From: Chloroflexota bacterium
GTDB taxonomy: Bacteria > Chloroflexota > Anaerolineae > Anaerolineales > Villigracilaceae
Assembly (NCBI GenBank): GCA_016234555.1
Contig: JACRBJ010000067.1
Location: forward strand, 1-60,911
DNA: 60,911 nt
Direction: 5' to 3'
Shown: in pieces, positions 1-6,455 of the stretch
Layout: every line of letters starts with the position of its first letter
How positions within the stretch are numbered: position 1 is the first letter of the stretch
Program-made: the position numbers and the translations under genes
Notes under the pieces: model-generated
What the model saw: only the letters and a program-made list of their open reading frames with translations
Told to the model about the DNA's origin: nothing
The model's database searches: none

Positions 1-72
1 ATTTTCTTCGGCTATTACCCCGCCACACAAGCCGCGAAACTCGATCCCATTGAAGCTCTGCGGCGCGAATAA
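1..72 (+). CDS. C-terminus of FtsX/MacB-type ABC transporter permease (partial)
   Basis: The first 23 codons read in frame 1 give a tail containing GYYPATQAAKLDPIEALR followed by RE and a TAA stop. A Tyr-Pro-Ala then Ala-Ala-x-Leu-Asp-Pro-Ile-Glu-Ala-Leu-Arg ending is the usual C-terminus of FtsX-like permeases of the MacB/LolC type, which move lipoproteins or peptides through the envelope. Only the tail is visible, so its substrate is unknown. Two lipoprotein genes follow on the same strand within 40 and 630 bases, which suggests they belong to the same export operon. Confidence 0.75.
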   Translation: MFFGYYPATQAAKLDPIEALRRE

Positions 73-109
73 TTCCTCTAAAAAAATTTCAACCAAAAAG
101 GATTCAACC

Positions 110-688
110 ATGAAAAAGATCTTTCTCCCCCTCGCATTTCTCTTCGCTCTTTTGCTCGCCTCCTGCTCAGGGACGGCTGCTCCTGCTCCGACAACAGGCG
201 GCGATATCTATGTCAGCCAAAACCTGCCCGTTGATTATGAAGGCGCATTGCCAGTCCGCAATCAACTTGCCCTTGGAACCCTCGAACTCAGCCAGACCGA
301 TCTAGCCATCAACGCCGAACAAGCCAAGACGCTCCTTCCGCTTTGGCAGGCGCTTCGCAGCACCCAGCAGGCAGGCGGAACAGCCCAAGCCGAAGTCAGC
401 GCCCTGTTGACTCAAATTGAAACCGCCATGAAACCTGAACAATTACAGTCCATTGCCAGCATGAAGTTGACCTTCACCAATATGCAGGAATGGGCAACCG
501 CCAACGGCATCACGATGGGCAGCGGAGGTGGCACACCTGGGCAAGGTATGGGTATGTCCGCTGAAGCACGTGCTACTAAACAAGCCGCCGAAGGCATCAC
601 TTCAAACGGCAGCGGTGGCAGCGGAAGCAAACTTCCAACAGCATTAATGGACGCAGTCATCACATCTTTACAAACGCAGGTTCCCTAA
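110..688 (+). CDS. Small lipoprotein, paralogue of the next gene
   Basis: A 192-residue protein with a lipoprotein signal peptide (MKKIFLPLAFLFALLLASC, lipobox LASC). The rest is a mostly helical, Ala/Gln-rich domain with a Gly/Ser-rich patch near residues 140-175. The start at 110 is chosen over an upstream ATG at 50 because it is preceded by AAAAGGA and begins the signal peptide; the upstream ATG lies inside the permease gene. It resembles the following gene in length, lipobox and in a shared segment (x-A-R-N/A-Q-L-A-x-G then QA-LIPLWQA-type residues), so the two are a tandem duplication. Function unknown; position behind an FtsX-type permease suggests an envelope role. Confidence 0.8.
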   Translation: MKKIFLPLAFLFALLLASCSGTAAPAPTTGGDIYVSQNLPVDYEGALPVRNQLALGTLELSQTDLAINAEQAKTLLPLWQALRSTQQAGGTAQAEVSALLTQIETAMKPEQLQSIASMKLTFTNMQEWATANGITMGSGGGTPGQGMGMSAEARATKQAAEGITSNGSGGSGSKLPTALMDAVITSLQTQVP

Positions 689-703
689 CCCAAAAGGATT
701 ATC

Positions 704-1279
704 ATGAAAAAAAGTATCTTTCGCATTGCACTCTTGACCCTGCTCGCCATCAGCCTGATCTACGCCTGCGCGCCGACAGTGGAAGCAACACCCACCTCAT
801 TGGCATCTGCCTATCTCAGCATCGAATATAGCGACGCGGCGAATGTCCGCAGTCAACTGGCGTATGGCATGCTCAAACTGGTTGATGTAACGCCTGAACA
901 AGCCAGGACCCTGATTCCGCTCTGGCAGGCAGTTATAAGCCTAAGCGGTGACACAACCACAGCCAGTGAAGAACTCACCGCTGTCCAAGATCAAATCACC
1001 GCCGCCATGACCGAATCGCAATTGCAGGCTATTGCAGGAATGCAGATCACCAATGCGGGGCTGAATGAATTTTACGCGCAATATGGCGTCTCGTTGCCAA
1101 CCCCCGTCCCAGGCGTGACAAAAGTTCCAGGTTCGGGAAGCGGCAAGACCTAGGAAGAAAAAGTCGCCGCCCGAGCTACTGCCGCTGCATCGGGTCAAAC
1201 CACAGGCACGGGTCAAGCCGCCAAAACCTTGTTGTTTGAAAAGACAATAGAATACCTGATGGGCGCAGCTGGACAGTGA
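704..1279 (+). pseudogene. Second lipoprotein paralogue interrupted by an in-frame TAG
   Basis: The gene starts at 704 (RBS AAAAGGA) with a lipoprotein signal peptide ending IYAC. The frame meets TAG at 1151-1153 after 149 residues but stays open to TGA at 1277-1279. Full length would be 191 codons, almost the same as the 192-residue upstream paralogue. The part after the TAG (beginning EEKVAARATAAASG) matches the paralogue's C-terminal region in composition and has the same A-R-A-T pattern. The simplest reading is a recent nonsense mutation giving a protein shortened by about 41 residues; a sequencing error or amber suppression cannot be excluded. The 149-residue product could still be secreted and functional. 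Confidence 0.6.
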
Positions 1280-1309
1280 CCACAGTTAAAAATAGATAGC
1301 TGAATATAA

Positions 1310-1348
1310 AACGAACTCAAGCTATATCAGTGTTTGAGTTCGTTTTTC
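1310..1348 (+). terminator. Intrinsic terminator of the lipoprotein operon
   Basis: An 11-bp inverted repeat (AACGAACTCAA at 1310-1320 and TTGAGTTCGTT at 1334-1344) with a 13-nt loop is followed by TTT on the plus strand. It sits 30 bases after the full-length end of the second lipoprotein. Confidence 0.75.
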
Positions 1349-1463
1349 AATAGCTGGTGTGATGGCTACTTGGTTATCTACTCGAACTTGTGAAGTCTGA
1401 GTATCACGCTGTTTTACACGAATCTCCTAAGAGCGACCTCTTGTTTGAGATTCGGTGGACAAG

Positions 1464-2033
1464 TTATTTTTCCCAAGCTGGAGCAGCGTGGGGAAGTCTC
1501 CCAAGTCGATTCCAGTTTTGGATCAACATCATTATCAATCCGCCCGCAAAGAGCAGGAGAACTTCATTCGCGCCGAGGAAGTACAACCCAATGGATGCAA
1601 TGCCGATGGCAAGAGACAGTTTGTTTTTAATTGCCTTGCGCCCCAGTTCCCACAGGGCTTGCAGGATGATTGCGATCATCACGGGCTTGATGCCATAAAG
1701 TAACCAGCTTACTTGAGGGGTGGAACTGTATTGAACATATAGCCAGGAAAATACCAGGACAATAAGCATGGCGGGGAGTGTGAATGCTGCGCCGCTCACA
1801 ATAAGACCCGCCCAACCCGCACGCAGAAAGCCAATGCGAATTGCCATTTCAGTGGAGTTTGGACCTGGAATGAGATTAGTTGCGCCAAGCAGATCGAGGA
1901 AGGCTTCGTCGGTGAGCCATTTGCGGCGGCGGACGAACTCGTCGCGAAACATGCCAATATGCGCGGCTGGACCACCGAAGGCAGTAAAGCCAAGTTTGAG
2001 GAAAGATGTGAATACTTCCAAGACTGGGTTCAT
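1464..2033 (-). CDS. chrA: Chromate transporter ChrA, single-domain or truncated
   Basis: A 189-residue membrane protein. Residues 10-40 carry the CHR family signature (FTAFGGPAAHIGMFRDEFV, then WL) and residues 45-60 the LGATNLIPGPNSTEMA segment. This corresponds to the N-terminal half of the usual two-domain ChrA proteins of about 400 residues. No second CHR half is seen downstream, where the frame ends with WEK and a TAA. Known single-domain CHR proteins usually occur as adjacent pairs, and no partner is present here, so it may be a truncated gene. The family exports chromate or sulfate by proton exchange; the substrate here is not shown. Confidence 0.8.
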   Translation of the reverse strand: MNPVLEVFTSFLKLGFTAFGGPAAHIGMFRDEFVRRRKWLTDEAFLDLLGATNLIPGPNSTEMAIRIGFLRAGWAGLIVSGAAFTLPAMLIVLVFSWLYVQYSSTPQVSWLLYGIKPVMIAIILQALWELGRKAIKNKLSLAIGIASIGLYFLGANEVLLLFAGGLIMMLIQNWNRLGRLPHAAPAWEK

Positions 2034-2067
2034 TGATTAGCTTGTTCCCCTTGCTGAATGATGAATT

Positions 2068-2709
2068 TTAAACTGTGGTATTGACTGAGGTTTTGATCTT
2101 TCTCGATGCAGTTGACAAGGAACTCACCGCTCCCACTGTCGAATCAATGATCAAACTTTTATAAATTTTTCCCATTTCCCCTGGAGGAGGCGCCATGTTG
2201 TTTTCCAGCCACCACTCAATAAGCGCAAGTAGGGAGGTCGCAATATGATTCGACATGATGGCAATTGTCACCTGATTGTCTGATCTCGCCAAAGGAGCGC
2301 AGGATTTTCGGAAAATAGCGGCAATGTTTCGCGCAACTTTCTTACGGACACGCGTCACACTTTGACTCTTGAACAGAATGCGGAAGAGATCGGCTTTTTG
2401 CCCGATGTATTCAAAAATCAACCTCCCCTCCGTTTCAAGGGCAGAAGTTTCAGACTGCTTTGCCAGAGTCTCAATATGTCCCTGTAATTCTGCCAACCCC
2501 TCATCCAAAACCTCCATCAATAACTGATCGAGACTCTCGAAATGCCTGAAAAAAGTGATGTAGGCTACATCGGCGCGTTGTGTAATCTCCTTGATGGAGA
2601 TGGATGCAAAATCCTTTTCCAGAATCAATGAAACCAGAGCGTCTCGCAACATGCGGCGCGTCCGACGTACACGCGGGTCAACTTTTATAGGGGCAGTTTT
2701 CTTTGGCAT
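2068..2709 (-). CDS. TetR/AcrR family transcriptional regulator
   Basis: A 213-residue protein with a TetR-type N-terminal DNA-binding domain at residues 10-65: a helix beginning RRTRRMLRDAL, then SISIKEITQRADVAYITFFRHF, which matches the TetR helix-turn-helix with its aromatic F/Y-x-x-F end. The C-terminal part is a helical ligand-binding domain with no recognisable ligand. It lies 34 bases upstream of chrA on the same strand and is divergent from the methyltransferase gene at 2844, so it may control either. Repeats with the sequence TTTTGTTACA occur in the divergent promoter region and are candidate operators. Confidence 0.9.
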   Translation of the reverse strand: MPKKTAPIKVDPRVRRTRRMLRDALVSLILEKDFASISIKEITQRADVAYITFFRHFESLDQLLMEVLDEGLAELQGHIETLAKQSETSALETEGRLIFEYIGQKADLFRILFKSQSVTRVRKKVARNIAAIFRKSCAPLARSDNQVTIAIMSNHIATSLLALIEWWLENNMAPPPGEMGKIYKSLIIDSTVGAVSSLSTASRKIKTSVNTTV

Positions 2710-2719
2710 GGTAATCTTG

Positions 2720-2804
2720 TTTTGTTACAAAATACGGAGTTTTATAACTTTTGTTACATTAAAGCCAGATCCATTATTGACTTCAAATTCAACTTAGTTA
2801 CAAT
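2720..2804. promoter_or_regulatory. Divergent promoter region with TTTTGTTACA repeats
   Basis: The 10-mer TTTTGTTACA occurs at 2720-2729 and 2749-2758, with a related CTTAGTTACA at 2793-2802. A plus-strand promoter TTGACT (2777-2782), 16-nt spacer, TACAAT (2799-2804) precedes the methyltransferase gene, and the third copy overlaps its -10. These are candidate TetR operators; this is a proposal from position only. Confidence 0.45.
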
Positions 2805-2843
2805 GATGAACATAAGTTATTTAGTATAACACTAAGGAGAACC

Positions 2844-3539
2844 ATGAAAACAATTATCGGTGCAGAAAAAAAAGGAAAGACCTGTCCCCCTCGTCGTATA
2901 CCCAACAGCGAAAAGATGACAGTGAACAAACTGCAAAGCGCGTATGACGAGGTCGCCGATCAGTATGAAAAAAGGATTTGGTTCGATCAACATATTCTCG
3001 GTGTGGCGCGGCTCAGGAAGATATTGCTGTCAAAGGCAACTGGCATAATCCTGGAGGTGGCTTGTGGAACGGGGCAAAATCTTCCGCTGTTTGGGCCCAA
3101 TAGTGAAATCACCGCAGTGGATCTGAGTCCGAAAATGTTGGAGCTTGCCCGCGCGAACGCAATCAAGCACAACCTGGATGTAAACCTTGCATTAATGGAT
3201 GCGGAGAATCTCGAATTTGCAGATGGAAGTTTTGACACGGTGATCTCCACTTTGTCCACATGCACTTTCCCCAACCCAGTCAAGGCATTACAGGAAATAA
3301 AACGCGTCTGCCGGCCCGATGGATTGATCCTGCTTCTTGAGCATGGTCATAGCAATCTGCCGTGGCTTGCGAAATTTCAAGATCGGAATGAATATAAACA
3401 CTATCAAGAACATGCAGGTTGTCGCTGGAATCAAGACCCACTGGATTTGGTTCAATCAGCAGGTATAAAAGTGTTGAGAAGCAAGCGAAATGTATTGGGC
3501 ATATTCCATTCAATCGAAGCAAAGCCGTTAGACAGTTAA
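2844..3539 (+). CDS. Class I SAM-dependent methyltransferase (UbiE-like)
   Basis: A 231-residue protein. Motif I is visible as ILEVACGTGQNL (around residues 70-80), the acidic motif II as ITAVDLSPKMLELAR, and the Methyltransf_11 core continues with DGSFDTVISTL and a C-terminal RVCRPDGLILLLEHG. The fold is that of UbiE/COQ5-like small-molecule methyltransferases; the substrate cannot be told. The start has AAGGAGA 5 bases upstream. The first 30 residues precede the conserved part, so a start at the later Met (MTVNKLQ, about residue 26) is possible. Confidence 0.85.
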   Translation: MKTIIGAEKKGKTCPPRRIPNSEKMTVNKLQSAYDEVADQYEKRIWFDQHILGVARLRKILLSKATGIILEVACGTGQNLPLFGPNSEITAVDLSPKMLELARANAIKHNLDVNLALMDAENLEFADGSFDTVISTLSTCTFPNPVKALQEIKRVCRPDGLILLLEHGHSNLPWLAKFQDRNEYKHYQEHAGCRWNQDPLDLVQSAGIKVLRSKRNVLGIFHSIEAKPLDS

Positions 3540-3735
3540 TTTGGGCACTGGTTGCGCTTGAATTGGGGCACCAATTCCTAAGCCGAACAAATCCTGTGTT
3601 GCGATATGCTAGTGAAGTGGCAATACCATTGATCTCGTTTTGGTTGTCACATGCTTGACATTGATCGCTTATGAATTGGTGCGGCATTGGAATGCGACGC
3701 GTTGGTTATTTGGGATGAAGCCGATTACGATTTGA
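3540..3735 (+). pseudogene. Decayed C-terminal fragment of an acyltransferase-3 family gene
   Basis: Two short reading-frame pieces resemble consecutive parts of the C-terminus of acyltransferase-3/MdoC-like membrane proteins. The first contains FLSRTNPVLRYASEVAIPL, ending at TGA 3656-3658. The second, in another frame, contains AYELVRHWNATRWLFGMKP and ends at TGA 3733-3735. Together they match the family pattern of an 'NR-NPVLRYANE' segment, a last transmembrane helix, and a 'YELLVRRFN-RFLFGMKP' tail. The frame change and loss of all upstream sequence show it is a remnant. Family identification is from memory. Confidence 0.55.
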
Positions 3736-4539
3736 CTATTGTATTGAATACAAAGCTTGACAGGCAGCCTGTGAAATCACCTTGATCGCATCCAGGCTGC
3801 CTTGAGCCTCGCCTTTCTCAAAATCATTTTCAACATTTCCCATTTGGTTGGTGATGTGAGCAAAGCAAATCAGCGGGTGGCGTTTTGCCTCAGCAAAGGC
3901 ATAAAGAGCGGCAGCCTCCATTTCAACCCCAAGGATTCCCTCCGAACGACAATCTGCGATCGCCATTTCGGTTTCCCGAAAAGGAGCATCTGTGGTCCAG
4001 GTCGCACCCAGGAAAACTGGAGCAAGTGATTTATCAAAAATACCTTTCAAGCTCTCGAGCAATTTTGAGTTGATGTGACTGAATTTGGATGGCGGTAGAT
4101 AATGGTAACTGGTTCCTTCATCACGTAAGGCTTTCTCGATTAATACGAAATATGGAGGAACTCCTTTCGACACGATTTGTCCCGCAGAGGTCATGCTGAT
4201 CAGCAATTCACACCCACATGCAAACACTTCTTCTGCCACGAGTACTGCAAAGGAGGCGCCAACCGCATTTCCAACGATGCCAAACTCAATTCCTTCATAG
4301 GTGAAGTTATACATGTTCGTATGGTAACAAGCCCAATATTGATTGGGCTTTGCCTGACCGTTTGCCAGCAAGTTTTGAACAATATCACCGTCCGGATCCA
4401 GGATGCAAACTTTTGGAACTGTCCCTTCCGGGATGGATTTTTGTCTTCTAGCCTCTCGTAACATATTCTCAGGCGTAAAGACTGAAGGTGATAAATGATT
4501 TTTACGGGTGATGATGGGCGTATCGTTTTGATCTGTCAT
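3736..4539 (-). CDS. Nucleoside phosphorylase (uridine phosphorylase-like)
   Basis: A 267-residue protein of the PNP/UDP phosphorylase family. The phosphate- and nucleoside-binding core includes GIVGNAVGASFAVLVAEEV (around residues 85-105), a GCELLISMTSAGQI segment, and the C-terminal signature GVEMEAAALYAFAEA (around 205-220), in which the Met-Glu pair binds the ribose. Such enzymes cleave nucleosides with phosphate for salvage. The RBS is CAGGAAAA. It is 41 bases downstream of the second methyltransferase on the same strand, a likely pair. Whether it prefers uridine, purines or a modified nucleoside cannot be told. Confidence 0.85.
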   Translation of the reverse strand: MTDQNDTPIITRKNHLSPSVFTPENMLREARRQKSIPEGTVPKVCILDPDGDIVQNLLANGQAKPNQYWACYHTNMYNFTYEGIEFGIVGNAVGASFAVLVAEEVFACGCELLISMTSAGQIVSKGVPPYFVLIEKALRDEGTSYHYLPPSKFSHINSKLLESLKGIFDKSLAPVFLGATWTTDAPFRETEMAIADCRSEGILGVEMEAAALYAFAEAKRHPLICFAHITNQMGNVENDFEKGEAQGSLDAIKVISQAACQALYSIQ

Positions 4540-4580
4540 GATTTTCCTGGGATTTTAGTTTTGTCGGTTTGTGTTCAGGA

Positions 4581-5150
4581 CTATAGTTTTTGACCCACCA
4601 TGCCATAATGGAATGGTGGGAAATTAATATTAGGTTTGATCAGTTCAAATCCTGCCGCTTTGATCCATTCCTGACATTGCTCTGGTCGTGGGCGGATATC
4701 CAGCGATGGACCTCTCGGTGTCGTTGGGTCATAATTCCAATGGATAATGCCTGCTCTTCCACCCAAGATAAGAATCCTTTTAGCCTCGGCTAATATTTTC
4801 AATGGATGTTCTGCATGTAGAATATTAAAAAGCATGACATATTCACAGCTATCATCTGGCAGACTGCTCCCTTCCATCATAAAATCCCTTTGGATGGCAT
4901 GTATGTTTCTCAACCCGGCTTCACTTGCTTTTGTTTGAACAGCCTCGATCATTTCCTTCTCAATGTCCAGAGCATAAATTATTCCCTTATTTTTTCTGGC
5001 TGCCGGAAGGGAAAATGTTCCATAACCACAACCCAAATCTACAATATTCCCGGAGAGGTCACATATCCCCAATCCATCCAGAATGGCGTCCGTATCAAAG
5101 AATCCGTCCCACATTTGTTCATCGGGCATCCCGCTTTCTCGTGCTTTCAT
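4581..5150 (-). CDS. Class I SAM-dependent methyltransferase
   Basis: A 189-residue methyltransferase. The glycine loop is NIVDLGCGYGTFSLPAA, followed by IYALDIEKEMIEA (acidic end of strand 2) and DDSCEYVMLFNILHAEHP in the middle of the fold; a late RILILGGRAGIIHWNYDP strand precedes a short tail. It lies upstream of the nucleoside phosphorylase on the same strand. The substrate is unknown; metal or metalloid methylation is conceivable next to ArsR genes, but it lacks a clear arsenite-methyltransferase Cys set. Confidence 0.85.
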   Translation of the reverse strand: MKARESGMPDEQMWDGFFDTDAILDGLGICDLSGNIVDLGCGYGTFSLPAARKNKGIIYALDIEKEMIEAVQTKASEAGLRNIHAIQRDFMMEGSSLPDDSCEYVMLFNILHAEHPLKILAEAKRILILGGRAGIIHWNYDPTTPRGPSLDIRPRPEQCQEWIKAAGFELIKPNINFPPFHYGMVGQKL

Positions 5151-5193
5151 TTTTCACCATCCGTGTAAACACTAATAATAAAGTTATCTCTGA

Positions 5194-5238
5194 TAAAAAA
5201 AGTTTTGGCAAGATTCGCTTGTTGAATCCTGCCAAAAC
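5194..5238 (-). terminator. Intrinsic terminator of the ArsR-DsrE operon
   Basis: Reading leftward, a near-perfect 15-bp stem (GTTTTGGCAGGATTC pairing with GAATCTTGCCAAAAC) is followed by a run of seven T. It begins 14 bases after the TAA of the UGA-extended DsrE gene and not after the UGA, which agrees with translation continuing through the UGA. Confidence 0.85.
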
Positions 5239-5251
5239 ATAAAATCCTGGG

Positions 5252-5617
5252 TTAATACACCAGTACTTTATCTGCTGCGATAGTCCAATCGGTGAGCAAT
5301 TCCATTGTCCCGATTTGAATATTTTCCATAATAGCGGCTGACCCGAGACCTCGGGCCTTTTGGCAAGTCCCTCAGGTAGCAACTTCACCACCGCGCAAGA
5401 CGGCAGTGAACATGCGCTCAATGTTGTAGTAACCCTGCGGGGTATCCTGCCCTTTCACCGCGCACTGCACCCCATCGCCCATTAAGAAGACACGGACATG
5501 GGCAGCCTCGCGCTTTGCCAGATTCATCGCCAGGCGCAAAGCATTGTACGGACGCTCGTTGCCGTATGGACCATCATTGATGATAAGCAGATATTCGGTT
5601 GTATTGTTCTCCGTCAT
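5252..5617 (-). CDS. DsrE-like protein with in-frame UGA, probable selenoprotein
   Basis: The frame from ATG 5617 gives 81 residues (MTENNTTEYLLIINDGPYGN onwards) and then UGA at 5372-5374. Read through, it continues as GTCQKARGL to a TAA at 5252, 121 residues in all, the usual DsrE/DsrF-like length. The UGA falls at residue 82, exactly where relatives have the first Cys of a C-G-T-C motif, and the continuation has the expected tail (MELLTDWTIAADKVLVY). A hairpin 14 nt after the UGA fits a bacterial SECIS element. The family carries out thiol/persulfide transfer. The ATG overlaps the ArsR stop as ATGA, so it is co-translated with ArsR. The alternative is a nonsense mutation. Confidence 0.8.
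5340..5374 (-). promoter_or_regulatory. Sec UGA and candidate bacterial SECIS hairpin (DsrE gene)
   Basis: On the minus strand the UGA (5374-5372) is followed by 14 nt and then a 7-bp stem, GGCCCGA pairing with UCGGGUC (one G-U pair), closing a GGUC tetraloop. The loop begins 21 nt after the UGA and opens with GGU. This fits the bacterial SECIS pattern, an apical hairpin with a G at the start of the loop about 16-37 nt after the UGA. Confidence 0.65.
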
Positions 5618-5958
5618 GTTATGTTCTCCTTTTTTGTTGATTCTTTTCGAGCCAGTTCGGCTCCGTCTTCCAAATGTTCAAGCAATACCTCCCGCATAAG
5701 GTCACATGCTTGAATGATCTTGGGATTGCTTAAGCTGTAGTAGATATTCAACCCCTCACGCCGCGTCGTGACAATTCCCCTCTGACGCATGAGCGATAAA
5801 TGCTGAGACAGATTCGCCTGGCTGATTTCCAATGCCTCTGTCAGTTCAGTTACTGATAATTCTCGGGCGCGTAACTTGTCAATTATTTCCAGACGCTTGG
5901 GGTTAGCCAATGTGTGGCAAATGCCAGCGTGCAATTCATATATTTGTCGATCAGCCAT
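5614..5958 (-). CDS. ArsR family transcriptional regulator
   Basis: A 114-residue winged-helix protein. The ArsR fold is visible as ICHTLANPKRLEIIDKLR (helix 1-2), ELSVTELTEALEISQANLSQ as the helix-turn-helix, HLSLMRQRGIVTTRREGLNI as the recognition helix and wing, then YYSLSNPKIIQACDLMREVL. It has a single Cys (ACDLM) in the last helix and no ELCVC-type arsenite site, so the inducer is not evident; thiol or persulfide sensing is possible given the DsrE partner. The stop codon overlaps the DsrE start (ATGA). Confidence 0.9.
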   Translation of the reverse strand: MADRQIYELHAGICHTLANPKRLEIIDKLRARELSVTELTEALEISQANLSQHLSLMRQRGIVTTRREGLNIYYSLSNPKIIQACDLMREVLLEHLEDGAELARKESTKKENIT

Positions 5959-5982
5959 TTGATTCCTTTCTATATTAGAAAT

Positions 5983-6018
5983 TTAGAATATTGTAATGTT
6001 CTAATGTTTTATTGTCAA
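5983..6018 (-). promoter_or_regulatory. Promoter with palindromic operator for the ArsR-DsrE operon
   Basis: Minus-strand promoter TTGACA (6018-6013), 17-nt spacer, TACAAT (5995-5990). The -10 lies inside a 22-bp near-perfect palindrome at 5983-6004 (plus strand TTAGAATATTGTAATGTTCTAA broken only at one pair of positions). This is a good candidate for the autoregulatory operator of the ArsR protein encoded just downstream. Confidence 0.7.
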
Positions 6019-6050
6019 CTTTTATTCTGCAAACTTGACTAAGCTGTTGA

Positions 6051-6092
6051 CTCGCATTATCATATCATCAAGTAATAATATGATAATGCGAG
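6051..6092. promoter_or_regulatory. 15-bp perfect inverted repeat, operator of the ArsR-ATPase operon
   Basis: CTCGCATTATCATAT (6051-6065) and its exact reverse complement ATATGATAATGCGAG (6078-6092) are separated by 12 nt, ending 13 bases before the ArsR start codon at 6105. A TTGACT -35-like hexamer at 6047-6052 overlaps the left arm. The position and symmetry fit an ArsR/SmtB-family repressor site. Confidence 0.7.
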
Positions 6093-6104
6093 TATGGAGA
6101 TACC

Positions 6105-6455
6105 ATGTTTATAACAACCGAAACAACCAACCTGAGCGTCAAAGCTCGTTTCTTTCGCGGGTTCAGCGATCCCTCGCGCTTGAAAATCCTTGAATCCCTG
6201 CGAGCTGGCGAACTAACCGTTGGCGCCATCGTTGAGAAGACAGGGCTTTCCCAGTCCAATGTATCCAACCATTTATCCTGCCTGCGCGATTGCGGTTTGG
6301 TAGCGGCTGAACAGCGGGGCAAGTTTGTCGCTTATACCCTGAGCGACCCGCGTGTCAGCGAACTGCTCACCCTCGCCGAGACGCTTCTCGCCGATGTCGC
6401 GCGCGGTGTATACGAATGCACCCGCTACAGTGTGGAGGAACGCTCCGATGAATAA
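6105..6455 (+). CDS. ArsR/SmtB family metal-responsive regulator
   Basis: A 116-residue winged-helix regulator with KARFFRGFSDPSRLKILESL at the N-terminus, VGAIVEKTGLSQSNVSNHLS as helix-turn-helix and CLRDCGLVAAEQRGKFVAYTL as the wing. CLRDC supplies a Cys pair of the CmtR/CadC kind, and a further Cys is in YECTRYS near the end; together these could form a Cd/Pb/Zn thiolate site. It overlaps the following ATPase gene by 8 bases, showing translational coupling, and is preceded by a large inverted repeat. It most likely represses the ATPase until metal is bound. Confidence 0.9.
   Translation: MFITTETTNLSVKARFFRGFSDPSRLKILESLRAGELTVGAIVEKTGLSQSNVSNHLSCLRDCGLVAAEQRGKFVAYTLSDPRVSELLTLAETLLADVARGVYECTRYSVEERSDE

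Noticed and set aside
1151..1153. TAG as a pyrrolysine codon
   Set aside because: No methylamine methyltransferase context, and the protein is a small lipoprotein; nonsense mutation or error is far simpler.
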